Source of the DNA: Streptomyces lienomycini
Lineage (GTDB): Bacteria; Actinomycetota; Actinomycetes; Streptomycetales; Streptomycetaceae
Direction of reading: 5' to 3'
NCBI RefSeq assembly: GCF_027947595.1
Contig: NZ_CP116257.1
Location: 2,480,001 to 2,544,000 of the forward strand
Length of the DNA: 64,000 bases
Position numbers and translations under genes: made by a program. The notes beneath the pieces were generated by a model that saw only the letters and a program-made list of their open reading frames with translations, ran no database searches and was not told where the DNA came from. This document shows, piece after piece, positions 33,130-44,260 of this stretch; within the stretch, counting starts at the first letter, position 1, and each line of letters opens with the position of its first letter.

Positions 33130-34692
33130 GTGCTCACTCCCACGGACACCGTCGCCCTCACCGCCCCTCCGGACGCCGCCGCCCTGCGCCGCGCGGCGCT
33201 CCCCGTCACCGTCACGGTGGACGAGGAGGCCCGCGCACGCGTCGCACGCGGGCGCCGTCTCTTCGACGCGCTGCGCCGCGGACCCGGTGGCGGGGACCGC
33301 CGGATCTACGGAGCCGACACCGGCTTCGGCGCCCTCGTCGGCTACGCCGGCCGCGCCGACGACGCCGATCAGTGCGACAACACCCTGGCGCACCTCGGCG
33401 CCGGCCAGGGCCCCGACCTGCCGCCCGAGATCGTCCGCGCCGCCCTGCTGCTGCGCACCCGCTCCCTCGCCTCGGGACTGTCGGGCGTCTCGACCGACGT
33501 GGTCGACCGGCTCGCGGCGATGTTCGCCACCACCTTCACGCCCGCCGTCCCCCGCTACGGTTCCGTCGGCGCGAGCGGCGACCTCATCCCGCTCGCCTAC
33601 GCCACACAGGCACTGCGCGGCCGGGGCCACGCCTACCTGGACGGCACCCGGATGCCGGCCGGCGACGCGCTGACCGCCGCGGGACTGAGCCCCCTGACCC
33701 TGGACGGACGCGACGCGCTCGCCCTGGTCAACGGCACCTCCGTCACCACCGCGGCCCTCGCGCTGGCCCTCGACTCCGTCCGCGCCGCCCACCGCTCGCT
33801 CACCGCGCTCACCTGCCTGCTGACCGACCTCCTCGGCTGCGACACCGGCTTCCTCGACGCCGGCCTGCTGCGGGCCTACGGCCACCCCGGCGCCGTCGAG
33901 GCGGGCGGCCGGATGCGGCACACCCTGGAGGGCGCCGTGCCCTCGGGCACCCGGCCGTTGCAGGAGCCGTACAGCATCCGGTGCGCCCCGCAGTTGCTCG
34001 GCGCCGCCGAGGACGCACTGCGCTACGTCGACGGCGTCGTCGCCGCCGACCTCGACGGGGTCAGCGACAACCCCCTGTTCATTCCGGGCACGGGCACGGG
34101 CACGGGCACGGACGCCGGCACGGGCACCGGCATCGATCGCGACGACGAAGCGGGGAGGGCCGTGCACGGCGGAAACTTCTTCGGGCAGCCCGCCGCGTTC
34201 GCCGCCGACCTGCTCGCCTCCGTCACCGCCCAGCTGGGCAACCTCGCCGAACGCCAGCTCGATCTCCTGGTCGACCCGGCCCGCAACGGCGGCCTGCCAC
34301 CGATGCTCGCCACCGAACCCGGAGCGCAGCACGGTCTGCAGGGCGTGCAGCTGGCCACCACCGCGTTCGTGGCGGAGATCCGCCGCGCCGCGACCCCGGC
34401 CGGCATGCAGAGCCTGCCGACGAACCTGCACAACCAGGACGTCGTCCCCTTCGGTACGCAGGCGGCCCTGCGCGCCCACGACTCGGCCGAGCTGCTCGGC
34501 CTGCTGTGCGGGTCGCTCGCCCTCGGCCTGCGCCAGGCCGCCCACGTCGGAGCCCGCCGCACCACCGCGCCCCGGTGCGGGGAACTCCTGACCGTCCTCG
34601 CCGACGCGATCCCCCCGGTCGACCCCGACCGTCCGCTGGCCGCGGACGTCCGCGCCGCCGCCCGCCTGCTGGTCAGGTACGTCCGGCCCTGA
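33130..34692 (+). CDS. MIO-dependent aromatic amino acid ammonia lyase (HAL/TAL-like)
   Basis: A 520-residue lyase that eliminates ammonia from an aromatic amino acid. Its MIO cofactor would form from Ala148-Ser149-Gly150 in GSVGASGDLIPLAY. Catalytic segments present are YGADTGFG (Tyr60), ALVNGTS, QEPYSIR (278-284) and HGGNFFGQP (346-354). The specificity position reads His88-Leu89, the pair found in tyrosine ammonia lyases rather than Phe-Leu (PAL) or Ser-His (HAL); product coumarate is therefore an inference. A Gly-Thr repeat (about 320-334) interrupts the core. It is divergent from the flavoprotein operon; its 3' end overlaps the kinase gene by 20 bp. Confidence 0.83.
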   Translation: MLTPTDTVALTAPPDAAALRRAALPVTVTVDEEARARVARGRRLFDALRRGPGGGDRRIYGADTGFGALVGYAGRADDADQCDNTLAHLGAGQGPDLPPEIVRAALLLRTRSLASGLSGVSTDVVDRLAAMFATTFTPAVPRYGSVGASGDLIPLAYATQALRGRGHAYLDGTRMPAGDALTAAGLSPLTLDGRDALALVNGTSVTTAALALALDSVRAAHRSLTALTCLLTDLLGCDTGFLDAGLLRAYGHPGAVEAGGRMRHTLEGAVPSGTRPLQEPYSIRCAPQLLGAAEDALRYVDGVVAADLDGVSDNPLFIPGTGTGTGTDAGTGTGIDRDDEAGRAVHGGNFFGQPAAFAADLLASVTAQLGNLAERQLDLLVDPARNGGLPPMLATEPGAQHGLQGVQLATTAFVAEIRRAATPAGMQSLPTNLHNQDVVPFGTQAALRAHDSAELLGLLCGSLALGLRQAAHVGARRTTAPRCGELLTVLADAIPPVDPDRPLAADVRAAARLLVRYVRP

Positions 34693-35959
34693 CCCGGCGC
34701 GCGCCGGGGCGGACCGCCCGTCTTCCGGTCGGCGCGACGGCGGCGGGCGGGGAACCGCCCAGCGGGAGCCTGATGGTGAACCGGGCGCCGTGCCCGGGCC
34801 GCCCGGTCGCGTCGACCGTCCCGCCGTGATGGGTGACGACCTCCCGCAGCAGCGCGAGCCCCAGCCCGTACCGGCCGGCGGCCCCACCCCGGTGGAACCG
34901 TTCGAAGAGCCGCTCCGCCTCGGCGGGTTCGAAGCCCGCCCCGGTGTTCGCGACGGTCAGGGTGACCGTGCCGCGGGCCCCTCCCAGCACGACCTCGATC
35001 CGCCCGCCCGCCGGGGTGTGCCCGACGGCGTTGGAGAGCAGCTCCCCGACGGCCCGGCGCAGCGCCGATCCGACGCCGTCGACGAACAGGGGGTGCGGCG
35101 GCCCGTCCACGACGACGGTGATGCGGCCCTCCCGCACCCGGTCCGCCTCCTCCGCGACCACCGAACGGGCCAGCGCCACCAGGTCGACCGGCCGGTGGTC
35201 CGACGGCCGCGCCGGACCCGCCGCGAGACTGGCGGACAGCAGCAGGTCGTCCAGCACCTCACCGAGCCGGCCGACCGAGCCGACCAGCCGCGCCAGCCCC
35301 TCGCGGTGCCGGGCCGGCATACCGTGCGCGGCCGCCTGCCGCGCCAGCAACTGGGCCCGCGTGTACGCCTGGGTGACCGGGGTGCGCAGTTCGTGGCTGG
35401 CGTCCGTGACGAACCGGCGCTGCCGGGCGAGCGCCTCGGCCAGCGGGGACACGGCGAGCCGCCCGAGCACCACCCCGGTGACGGCGGCGGCCAGCAGTCC
35501 CACCACCTCGGCGACGGCCAGCGCGAACCACAGGTGCCGGCGGTCGGCCAACTGGAAGCGCAGGTCGAGCACCGCCTGCACGACCCGCCCGTCCGCCCTG
35601 ACCTGGGTACGCACCAGGTACCGGGTGTCGTCGCGTCGGACGGTGCGTTCCACCGTCTCGCGGGTCCGGCGGACCTGCCGCATGTCGGCCTCCACGGGGA
35701 AGCCCGCCGGAGCGTTGGGCAGCGCGGTCGCGCCGCGCGCGAACAGCCAGGTGCACACCGGCGGACTGGACAGGTCGCCGCGCTCCGCGCCGTAGCGCAG
35801 TTCCCGCCACACCTGGTCGCTCTGCGCGCGGGTCATGACGGTGTCGGCGACCCCGCCGACGACCGTGACCAGCAGGGTGATGATGACGCCGGTCAGTACG
35901 GCGATGCGCCGGCGGGCCCGGCGGACGGCGTCCCGCTCGCTCGCCGCCGACACGCTCAC
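34673..35959 (-). CDS. Two-component sensor histidine kinase (OmpR-type partner)
   Basis: A 428-residue membrane kinase: two hydrophobic helices (about 21-43 and 158-182) flank an extracytoplasmic sensor of about 115 residues, then HisKA with FVTDASHELRTPVTQ (phosphoacceptor His), N box ELLSNAVGHTP, and G boxes GAGFEPAEAERLFERF and YGLGLALLREV. GTG 35959 overlaps the response-regulator stop, so the pair is translated together. It converges on the ammonia-lyase gene with a 20-bp overlap. Whether it senses a signal for the adjoining cluster is unknown; no direct-repeat response-regulator site was recognised there. Confidence 0.87.
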   Translation of the reverse strand: MSVSAASERDAVRRARRRIAVLTGVIITLLVTVVGGVADTVMTRAQSDQVWRELRYGAERGDLSSPPVCTWLFARGATALPNAPAGFPVEADMRQVRRTRETVERTVRRDDTRYLVRTQVRADGRVVQAVLDLRFQLADRRHLWFALAVAEVVGLLAAAVTGVVLGRLAVSPLAEALARQRRFVTDASHELRTPVTQAYTRAQLLARQAAAHGMPARHREGLARLVGSVGRLGEVLDDLLLSASLAAGPARPSDHRPVDLVALARSVVAEEADRVREGRITVVVDGPPHPLFVDGVGSALRRAVGELLSNAVGHTPAGGRIEVVLGGARGTVTLTVANTGAGFEPAEAERLFERFHRGGAAGRYGLGLALLREVVTHHGGTVDATGRPGHGARFTIRLPLGGSPPAAVAPTGRRAVRPGARRVRAGRT

Positions 35960-36636
35960 AGCGCACCCAGCCGGTAGCCGAGTCCGTGCACCGTGCGCAC
36001 CACCTGCCGGCCGAGCTTGCGGCGCAGGTAGTAGACGTAGGTGTCGACGATGGAGGAGGCCGGTGCCTCCTGGAACACCAGCCGGCGCAGCTCGGCCCGG
36101 GTGTGGACGGCGTCGGGGTGCGAGGCGAGCACCCACAGCAGGGCGAACTCCCGCGCCGCGAGCGCGATCCGCTCGCCGTCCGCCGACTCGACCTCGCGCC
36201 GGGCGACATGCAGACGCCCCGAACCGATCGGCAGGACGTCACCGCCCTCCAGTGAACGCCGGCACAGGGCCCGCAGCCGGGCGCCGAGTTCGTCCAGCTC
36301 GAAGGGTTTCACGAGATAGTCGTCGGCCCCGGCGTCCAGGCCGTCGACCCGGTCGTGCAGGGTGCCCATGGCGGTCAGCATCAGCGCCGGTGTGCGGACC
36401 GCGCGGGCCCGCAACCGGCCCAGCAGGTCGAGGCCGTCCAGCACCGGCAGCCGCCGGTCGACGACGAACACGTCGTAGCGCCGGGTGAGGCCGAGGTGCA
36501 GGCCCCGTTGGCCGTCGGCCGCGACGTCGACCGCGTACCCCTCGTCCCGTAACACCTCGCACAGCAGGACGACGAGTTCCCGGTCGTCCTCTATGAGCAG
36601 CAGCCGCCACGGATTCCGCGCAAGCTCCTGTGTCAT
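35956..36636 (-). CDS. OmpR/PhoB-family response regulator
   Basis: A 226-residue regulator: receiver domain with acidic pocket IEDDRE, phosphoacceptor Asp in DVFVVDRRLP, and Lys in LVKPFE; then a winged-helix effector domain (ESADGERIALAAREFALLW; VVRTVHGLGYRL). ATG 36636 is chosen because GAGGAG lies 5 nt upstream; GTG 36642 is less likely. It is first in the operon with the kinase. Targets unknown. Confidence 0.87.
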   Translation of the reverse strand: MTQELARNPWRLLLIEDDRELVVLLCEVLRDEGYAVDVAADGQRGLHLGLTRRYDVFVVDRRLPVLDGLDLLGRLRARAVRTPALMLTAMGTLHDRVDGLDAGADDYLVKPFELDELGARLRALCRRSLEGGDVLPIGSGRLHVARREVESADGERIALAAREFALLWVLASHPDAVHTRAELRRLVFQEAPASSIVDTYVYYLRRKLGRQVVRTVHGLGYRLGAL

Positions 36637-36773
36637 GTCCACTCCTCTTCAGCCCCGCACTCGGCCTCAACGCCCTTGTGGCGCAGGTAAGTTCCCAAGT
36701 GGTGGAGCGGGGCGAGGGGTGGCCGTCCGTCCCGACGGCGGCAGAGGGGCGGGTGCCCGCCTCCGTCGGGCGT

Positions 36774-37532
36774 TCAGGCCCGGTGGGAGGTGCGGGAGTT
36801 CGGCGCCGGGGTCGGCAGCGGACTGGTCGCCGCCCGGGTGACGTCCCCGACCAGTTCGACGACGTCCGGACCGTACGCCTGGGAGTTGACCACCTTGAGC
36901 AGCAGTACGAAGGAGTGGTCGCCGTGCTTGCGGGCCAGCTTCTCGTGGTGCCGGGCGAGGTAGCGGGTGGCCGCCTGGTTGTTGATCGCCCGCTGCCCGC
37001 AGAACAGGAACGCGGGCCGGGCCTCGCGCCGCTCCCCGGCGGTGAGACGGGCCAGCAGCACGTACTCCGTGACGCCCGACTCCAGCCGGTAGCGCTCACC
37101 GCCGATCTGGAACGCGCCCCGCTCGGGGCCGGGCTCGGGGTCGACGTTGACCCGCACGCCGGGCAGCATGGCGGCCATGTGGGCCACCATCCGCCGGTTC
37201 GAACCGGGGCCGCCCACGCAGAACTCCGTGCGCTCGCCGAAGCCCTGGCCGACCATGTCCTGGGTGACCACCTGGGCGTGCGCGCCGCAGTCCTTGATGA
37301 GCGCGGAGAGTTCCAGCAGCGCGAAGACGTCGAAGCGGTGGACCGCCGGTTCCGGGGAGGCGGGGTCCCGGTTGACGACGAGGAGCGAGTCGGAACCGTC
37401 CGGCAGCCCGAAGAACGCCTGCTTGCGGCGGAGCTTCCGCTTCCAGAGGTAGGTGCGGGCGAGCCAGCCCAGCGTGGCGCTGACGCCTGCCGCGACCACA
37501 CCCAGGACGATGTTGCGTACGTCGTCGGTCAT
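36774..37532 (-). CDS. Membrane-anchored hypothetical protein
   Basis: A 252-residue protein with an N-terminal hydrophobic helix (IVLGVVAAGVSATLGWLA) and a basic stop-transfer (WKRKLRRKQ), then a cytoplasmic domain containing DSLLVVNRDP, a helical segment FALLELSALIKDCG and NNQAATRYLARHH. It looks like a family conserved in Streptomyces; I recognise no enzyme motif. It is transcribed away from the gamma-glutamyltranspeptidase gene. Function unknown. Confidence 0.7.
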   Translation of the reverse strand: MTDDVRNIVLGVVAAGVSATLGWLARTYLWKRKLRRKQAFFGLPDGSDSLLVVNRDPASPEPAVHRFDVFALLELSALIKDCGAHAQVVTQDMVGQGFGERTEFCVGGPGSNRRMVAHMAAMLPGVRVNVDPEPGPERGAFQIGGERYRLESGVTEYVLLARLTAGERREARPAFLFCGQRAINNQAATRYLARHHEKLARKHGDHSFVLLLKVVNSQAYGPDVVELVGDVTRAATSPLPTPAPNSRTSHRA

Positions 37533-37662
37533 GGGCGCGCATGCTAGCGGTCCTCCACGTACTCGTGTTCGACGGGCCGCGGGGGACGGGCTCGCCCCAT
37601 GCTCCTGACGCGGCCATGACGATCAACTAAGCTGCCCGAACGGCCTTTCCCTGGAGGTGCGG

Positions 37663-39474
37663 ATGCGTCGCCCTGTCGCTCGGAATCTGACGGTCCTGGC
37701 GGTTTCGGCCGCCGTGGTGGTGTCGGTGGGGGCGGCCGCGCCGCCCACGCCGCAGAGCGGGCGGGCCGACCGGAAGACCCCGGTCGCCGTCGGCTACGGC
37801 GGCGCCGTCTCCAGCGTCGACCAGGACGCCTCCGCCGCCGGTATCGAAGTACTGCGCAAGGGCGGCAACGCCGTCGACGCCGCCGTGGCCACCGCCGCCG
37901 CGCTCGGCGTCACCGAGCCCTACTCGGCCGGGGTCGGAGGCGGCGGCTACTTCGTCTACTACGACGCCAGGTCCCGTACCGTGCGCACCATCGACGGCCG
38001 CGAGACCGCACCGCTGACCGCGGACGAGAAGCTCTTCACGGAGAACGGCGAGCCGCTCGCCTTCGCCGACGCCGTCACCAGCGGCCTCGCCGTCGGCACG
38101 CCGGGCACTCCGGCCACCTGGCAGACCGCGCTGGACCGGTGGGGCAGCCGCCCGCTCTCCTCCGTGCTGAAGCCCGCCGAACGACTGGCCCGGCACGGGT
38201 TCACCGTCGACGAGACCTTCCGCTCCCAGACCGCCTCCAACGAAGAGCGCTTCCGCCACTTCCCGGACACCGCCGAGCTGTTTCTGCCGGGCGGCGAACT
38301 CCCGGTCGTGGGCTCGACGTTCAAGAATCCCGACCTGGCCCGCACGTACCGGGAGCTGGGCCGCAAGGGCGTCGGCGCGATCTACCACGGCGCACTGGGC
38401 GAGGACATCGTCGCCGCCGTCAACGCTCCGCCCGTCGACCCGGACTCCGGCTGGAACGCCCGCCCCGGCGACCTGTCCGCCAAGGACCTCGCGGCCTACG
38501 AGGCCAAGCTCCAGGCGCCGACGAAGACCGGCTACCGCGGCCTGAACGTGTACTCCATCGCACCGTCCTCCTCCGGCGGCACCACCGTCGGCGAGGCCCT
38601 CAACATCCTGGAGCGCACCGACCTCTCCGCCGCGGACAAGGCCGGCTACCTGCACCGCTACATCGAGGCCAGCCGCATCGCCTTCGCCGACCGGGGCCGC
38701 TGGGTCGGCGACCCCGCCTTCGAGGACGTACCCACGAAGGAGCTGCTGTCCCAGCGGTACGCCGACTCCCGTGAGTGCCTGATCATGGACGACGCGGTGC
38801 TCACCAGCCCGCTCGCCCCCGGCGACCCGCGGCACCCGGCCCACTGCGCGGGCGGCGGGACGGCGGCGCCGACGACGTACGAGGGCGAGAACACCACGCA
38901 CCTCACGGTGGCCGACAAGTGGGGCAACGTCGTCGCCTACACGCTCACCATCGAGCAGACCGGCGGCAGCGGCATCACCGTGCCGGGGCGCGGCTTCCTG
39001 CTCAACAACGAGCTGACGGACTTCTCCTTCGCCCCGGCCAACCCGGCGGTCCACGATCCCAACCTGCCCGGTCCCGGCAAGCGCCCCCGCTCCTCGATCG
39101 CGCCGACGATCGTCCTGGACCGCCACCACAAGCCGGTCGTGGCGCTCGGTTCGCCCGGCGGCGCCACCATCATCACCACCGTGCTCCAGACGCTCACCGG
39201 CTTCCTCGACCGCGGACTCCCGCTCGTCGACGCGATCGCCGCCCCGCGCGCCAGCCAGCGCAACGCCGCGCAGACCGAACTCGAACCCGGCCTCTACGAC
39301 AGCGGCACACGGGCGGAGTTGGAGGCCCTCGGGCACTCCTTCAAGCTCAACCCCGAGATCGGCGCCGCGACCGCCGTGCAACGGCTGCCGAACGGCACGT
39401 GGCTGGCCGCGGCCGAGAAGGAACGGCGCGGCGGCGGCTCGGCGATGGTGGTCGAGCCGGTGCGGCAGCGGTAG
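37663..39474 (+). CDS. ggt: Gamma-glutamyltranspeptidase (secreted)
   Basis: A 603-residue secreted Ntn hydrolase precursor that transfers or hydrolyses the gamma-glutamyl group of glutathione-like or poly-glutamyl substrates. A signal peptide (RNLTVLAVSAAVVVSVGAAA) precedes the large-subunit region (GGNAVDAAVATAAAL, GVGGGGYFVYYD). Autocleavage is expected before the Thr of NTTHLTVAD, creating the small-subunit nucleophile, followed by LNNELTDF and KRPRSSIAPTIV. ATG 37663 is favoured over GTG 37657 by GGAGG 5 nt upstream. Actinomycetes lack glutathione, so the natural substrate may be another gamma-glutamyl compound. Its stop abuts the Clp stop directly. Confidence 0.9.
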   Translation: MRRPVARNLTVLAVSAAVVVSVGAAAPPTPQSGRADRKTPVAVGYGGAVSSVDQDASAAGIEVLRKGGNAVDAAVATAAALGVTEPYSAGVGGGGYFVYYDARSRTVRTIDGRETAPLTADEKLFTENGEPLAFADAVTSGLAVGTPGTPATWQTALDRWGSRPLSSVLKPAERLARHGFTVDETFRSQTASNEERFRHFPDTAELFLPGGELPVVGSTFKNPDLARTYRELGRKGVGAIYHGALGEDIVAAVNAPPVDPDSGWNARPGDLSAKDLAAYEAKLQAPTKTGYRGLNVYSIAPSSSGGTTVGEALNILERTDLSAADKAGYLHRYIEASRIAFADRGRWVGDPAFEDVPTKELLSQRYADSRECLIMDDAVLTSPLAPGDPRHPAHCAGGGTAAPTTYEGENTTHLTVADKWGNVVAYTLTIEQTGGSGITVPGRGFLLNNELTDFSFAPANPAVHDPNLPGPGKRPRSSIAPTIVLDRHHKPVVALGSPGGATIITTVLQTLTGFLDRGLPLVDAIAAPRASQRNAAQTELEPGLYDSGTRAELEALGHSFKLNPEIGAATAVQRLPNGTWLAAAEKERRGGGSAMVVEPVRQR

Positions 39475-42003
<2,529 letters not shown>

Positions 42004-42145
42004 CGTTTCCGGTCCTCCGCTGCTTCGCTGATCGGCGTGCCGGGGCCGGGTAACCCGGACGGGGCGCGGTCATGCCCAACATGACACGTTCTGTTCGGGT
42101 GGGCATGCCGGGAAGCCGGGAGGACGGGGCGGGCGGGAAGGGGAC

Positions 42146-42922
42146 TCAGAGGCCGTTCCTGGACGTCAGGACGCGGGGACCGCCGTCCGTGATCGCCACG
42201 GTGTGCTCCACGTGTGCCGCGCGGGAGCCGTCGTTGGTGCGCAGGGTCCAGCCGTCCGCGGCCGCGTGGTAGTCGTCCCGGCCGCCGGCGATCAGCATGG
42301 GCTCGATGGCGATGACCATGCCGTGCCGCAGGGGCAGTCCGCGTCCCGGCCGGCCCTCGTTGGGCACCCCGGGGTCCTCGTGCATGTGCCGGCCGATGCC
42401 GTGGCCGCCGAAGTCCTCCATGATCCCGTAGCCGCCCGACCGGCACACGGTGCCGATGGCGTGCGCGATGTCGCCGATGCGGTTGCCGACGACGGCCGCG
42501 TCGATGCCCGCCGCGAGGGCCCGCTCCGCGGTCTCGATCAGTGTCAGGTCGGCCGGGCGCGGGGTGCCCACGACGAAGCTGAGCGCCGAGTCGCCGGCCC
42601 AGCCGTCCAGGAGCGCGCCGCAGTCGATGGAGACGAGGTCCCCGTCGCGCAGCCGGTAACCGTCCGGGATGCCGTGCACGATCGCGTCGTTCACGGACGC
42701 GCAGACGACGCCCGGGAACGGGGTCGGCGCGAAGGAGGGCCGGTATCCGAGGAACGGCGAGCCCGCGCCCGCCTTCCGCAGCACCTCGTGCGCCACCGCG
42801 TCCAGCTCCAGCAGCGACACCCCCACGTCCGCCGCCTGCCGGACGGCGGTCAGGGCCTGCGCGACGACCTGGCCGGCCGCGTGCATGGCATCGATAGATG
42901 TGTCCGTCTTCAGTTCCACCAT
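42146..42922 (-). CDS. map: Methionine aminopeptidase, type I
   Basis: A 258-residue pita-bread metallopeptidase that removes N-terminal Met from nascent proteins. Metal ligands are recognisable: VSIDCGALLDGWAGDSA (two Asp), GHGIGRHMHEDP (His), IAIEPMLI and the C-terminal VEHTVAIT (Glu). Streptomyces usually have another copy with the ribosomal genes, so this is probably an auxiliary enzyme. ATG 42922 lies 7 nt after a minus-strand TATAGT, so the message is probably leaderless. A small XRE regulator is divergent and shares repeat motifs with this promoter. Confidence 0.86.
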   Translation of the reverse strand: MVELKTDTSIDAMHAAGQVVAQALTAVRQAADVGVSLLELDAVAHEVLRKAGAGSPFLGYRPSFAPTPFPGVVCASVNDAIVHGIPDGYRLRDGDLVSIDCGALLDGWAGDSALSFVVGTPRPADLTLIETAERALAAGIDAAVVGNRIGDIAHAIGTVCRSGGYGIMEDFGGHGIGRHMHEDPGVPNEGRPGRGLPLRHGMVIAIEPMLIAGGRDDYHAAADGWTLRTNDGSRAAHVEHTVAITDGGPRVLTSRNGL

Positions 42923-42929
42923 GCCAATT

Positions 42930-43005
42930 ACTATACCGGTATTTGAATTGGGTTCGCGACGTGGGGCACACCCGGGACCGGTACGGGAACCCGGTATTAG
43001 AATGA
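42930..43005. promoter_or_regulatory. Divergent leaderless promoters with paired CCGGTATT repeats
   Basis: CCGGTATTTGAATTG (42936-42950) and CCGGTATTAGAATGA (42991-43005) share 12 of 15 bases. The first overlaps the map promoter (TATAGT, complement of 42930-42935) and contains the palindrome ATACCGGTAT (42933-42942); the second includes TAGAAT (42998-43003), the -10 of the XRE gene. They are probable binding sites for the XRE protein. Confidence 0.55.
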
Positions 43006-43009
43006 CGTC

Positions 43010-43261
43010 ATGGTGCGCACTCCTCTGACCCCCGAAGAGCGTGAGCGCGGCGAGCGGCTCGGCCGCCTGCTCCGCGCGGCCCGCGGCGAACGGAGCATGA
43101 CCGCGGTCGCCGCCGAGGCCGGAATCTCCGCCGAGACCCTGCGCAAGATCGAGACCGGCCGGGCGCCCACCCCGGCGTTCTTCACGGTGGCCGCGCTGGC
43201 CGGCGCGCTGGGGCTGTCCATGGACGAGCTGGTGGGGCGGTGCGCGCCCGCGATGGCCTGA
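43010..43261 (+). CDS. Small XRE-family regulator
   Basis: An 83-residue protein that is almost entirely a Cro/C1-type helix-turn-helix domain: RLGRLLRAARGERSM, TAVAAEAGISAETLRKIETG, then SMDELVGRC. ATG 43010 lies 7 nt after the -10 TAGAAT and has no ribosome-binding site, so the message is probably leaderless. Divergent from map with shared repeats; it probably controls itself and map. Confidence 0.82.
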   Translation: MVRTPLTPEERERGERLGRLLRAARGERSMTAVAAEAGISAETLRKIETGRAPTPAFFTVAALAGALGLSMDELVGRCAPAMA

Positions 43262-43359
43262 GGCGCCGGCACTCACCCACCGGAGTGCGAAACGTGATCG
43301 ACACCGCGCCTTGACGACGATGGTCTTGGCAAGCCCGTCCGGCCAGGCTTACGTTCGTC

Positions 43360-43389
43360 CCTCTACGGCCTGCTCTACGGGCGTAGAGG
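43360..43389. promoter_or_regulatory. Repeated CTCTACGG half-sites upstream of the pyrimidine operon
   Basis: CTCTACGG at 43361-43368 and 43373-43380 (12-bp spacing), plus the inverted copy CGTAGAG at 43382-43388; outer arms CCTCTACG/CGTAGAGG form an inverted repeat. It lies 30-55 bp before the first enzyme and is a plausible operator for the PucR-type regulator encoded in the same operon. Confidence 0.5.
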
Positions 43390-43417
43390 CTCTGACGTCG
43401 TGTCGAAGGAGCAGCTC

Positions 43418-44260
43418 ATGGCCAACGTCGTTCGTGCCGCTCTCGTCCAGGCCACCTGGACCGGCGACACCGAGTCCATGGTGGCGAAACACGAGGAGCA
43501 CGCCCGCGAGGCCGCCCGGCGCGGTGCCAAGGTCATCGGGTTCCAGGAGGTGTTCAACGCCCCCTACTTCTGCCAGGTCCAGGACCCCGAGCACTACCGC
43601 TGGGCCGAACCCGTCCCCGACGGACCCACGACCCGCCGCATGCGGGCACTGGCCCGCGAGACCGGCATGGTGATCGTCGTCCCCGTCTTCGAGGTCGAGC
43701 AGTCCGGCTTCTACTACAACACCGCGGCCGTGATCGACGCCGACGGCACCGTCCTCGGCACCTACCGCAAGCATCACATCCCCCAGGTCAAGGGCTTCTG
43801 GGAGAAGTTCTACTTCCGCCCCGGCAATCTCGGCTGGCCGGTCTTCGACACCGCCGTCGGCAAGGTCGGCGTCTACATCTGCTACGACCGGCACTTCCCG
43901 GAGGGCTGGCGCCAACTCGGCCTCGGCGGCGCCCAGCTCGTCTACAACCCGTCCGCCACCCACCGCGGCCTCTCCGCCCACCTGTGGCAGCTGGAGCAGC
44001 CCGCCGCGGCCGTCGCCAACGAGTACTTCGTCGCCGCCATCAACCGCGTCGGCGTCGAGGAGTACGGCGACAACGACTTCTACGGCACGTCGTACTTCGT
44101 GGACCCGCGCGGGCAGTTCGTCGGCGAGACGGCCAGCGACAGCGAGGAGGAACTCGTCGTCCGCGACCTGGACTTCGACCTCATCGACGAGGTGCGGCAG
44201 CAGTGGGCCTTCTACCGCGACCGCCGACCCGACGCCTACGAGGGGCTGGTGCGGCCGTGA
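43418..44260 (+). CDS. Beta-ureidopropionase / nitrilase-family amidohydrolase (copy 1)
   Basis: A 280-residue carbon-nitrogen hydrolase with the Glu-Lys-Cys triad in IGFQEVFNAPYF, TYRKHHIPQ and YICYDRHFPEG. The last step of reductive pyrimidine degradation converts N-carbamoyl-beta-alanine to beta-alanine, CO2 and ammonia; neighbours support this. ATG 43418 has AAGGAG 7 nt upstream. Its stop overlaps the aminotransferase GTG. It closely resembles the second copy at 47331, sharing long identical blocks such as GWPVFDTAVGKVGVYICYDR. Confidence 0.86.
   Translation: MANVVRAALVQATWTGDTESMVAKHEEHAREAARRGAKVIGFQEVFNAPYFCQVQDPEHYRWAEPVPDGPTTRRMRALARETGMVIVVPVFEVEQSGFYYNTAAVIDADGTVLGTYRKHHIPQVKGFWEKFYFRPGNLGWPVFDTAVGKVGVYICYDRHFPEGWRQLGLGGAQLVYNPSATHRGLSAHLWQLEQPAAAVANEYFVAAINRVGVEEYGDNDFYGTSYFVDPRGQFVGETASDSEEELVVRDLDFDLIDEVRQQWAFYRDRRPDAYEGLVRP

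Noticed and set aside
37195..37215. GGTTCGAACC resembling a tRNA T-arm
   Set aside because: It lies within the 36774-37532 coding region, and no acceptor or anticodon stems can be folded around it.
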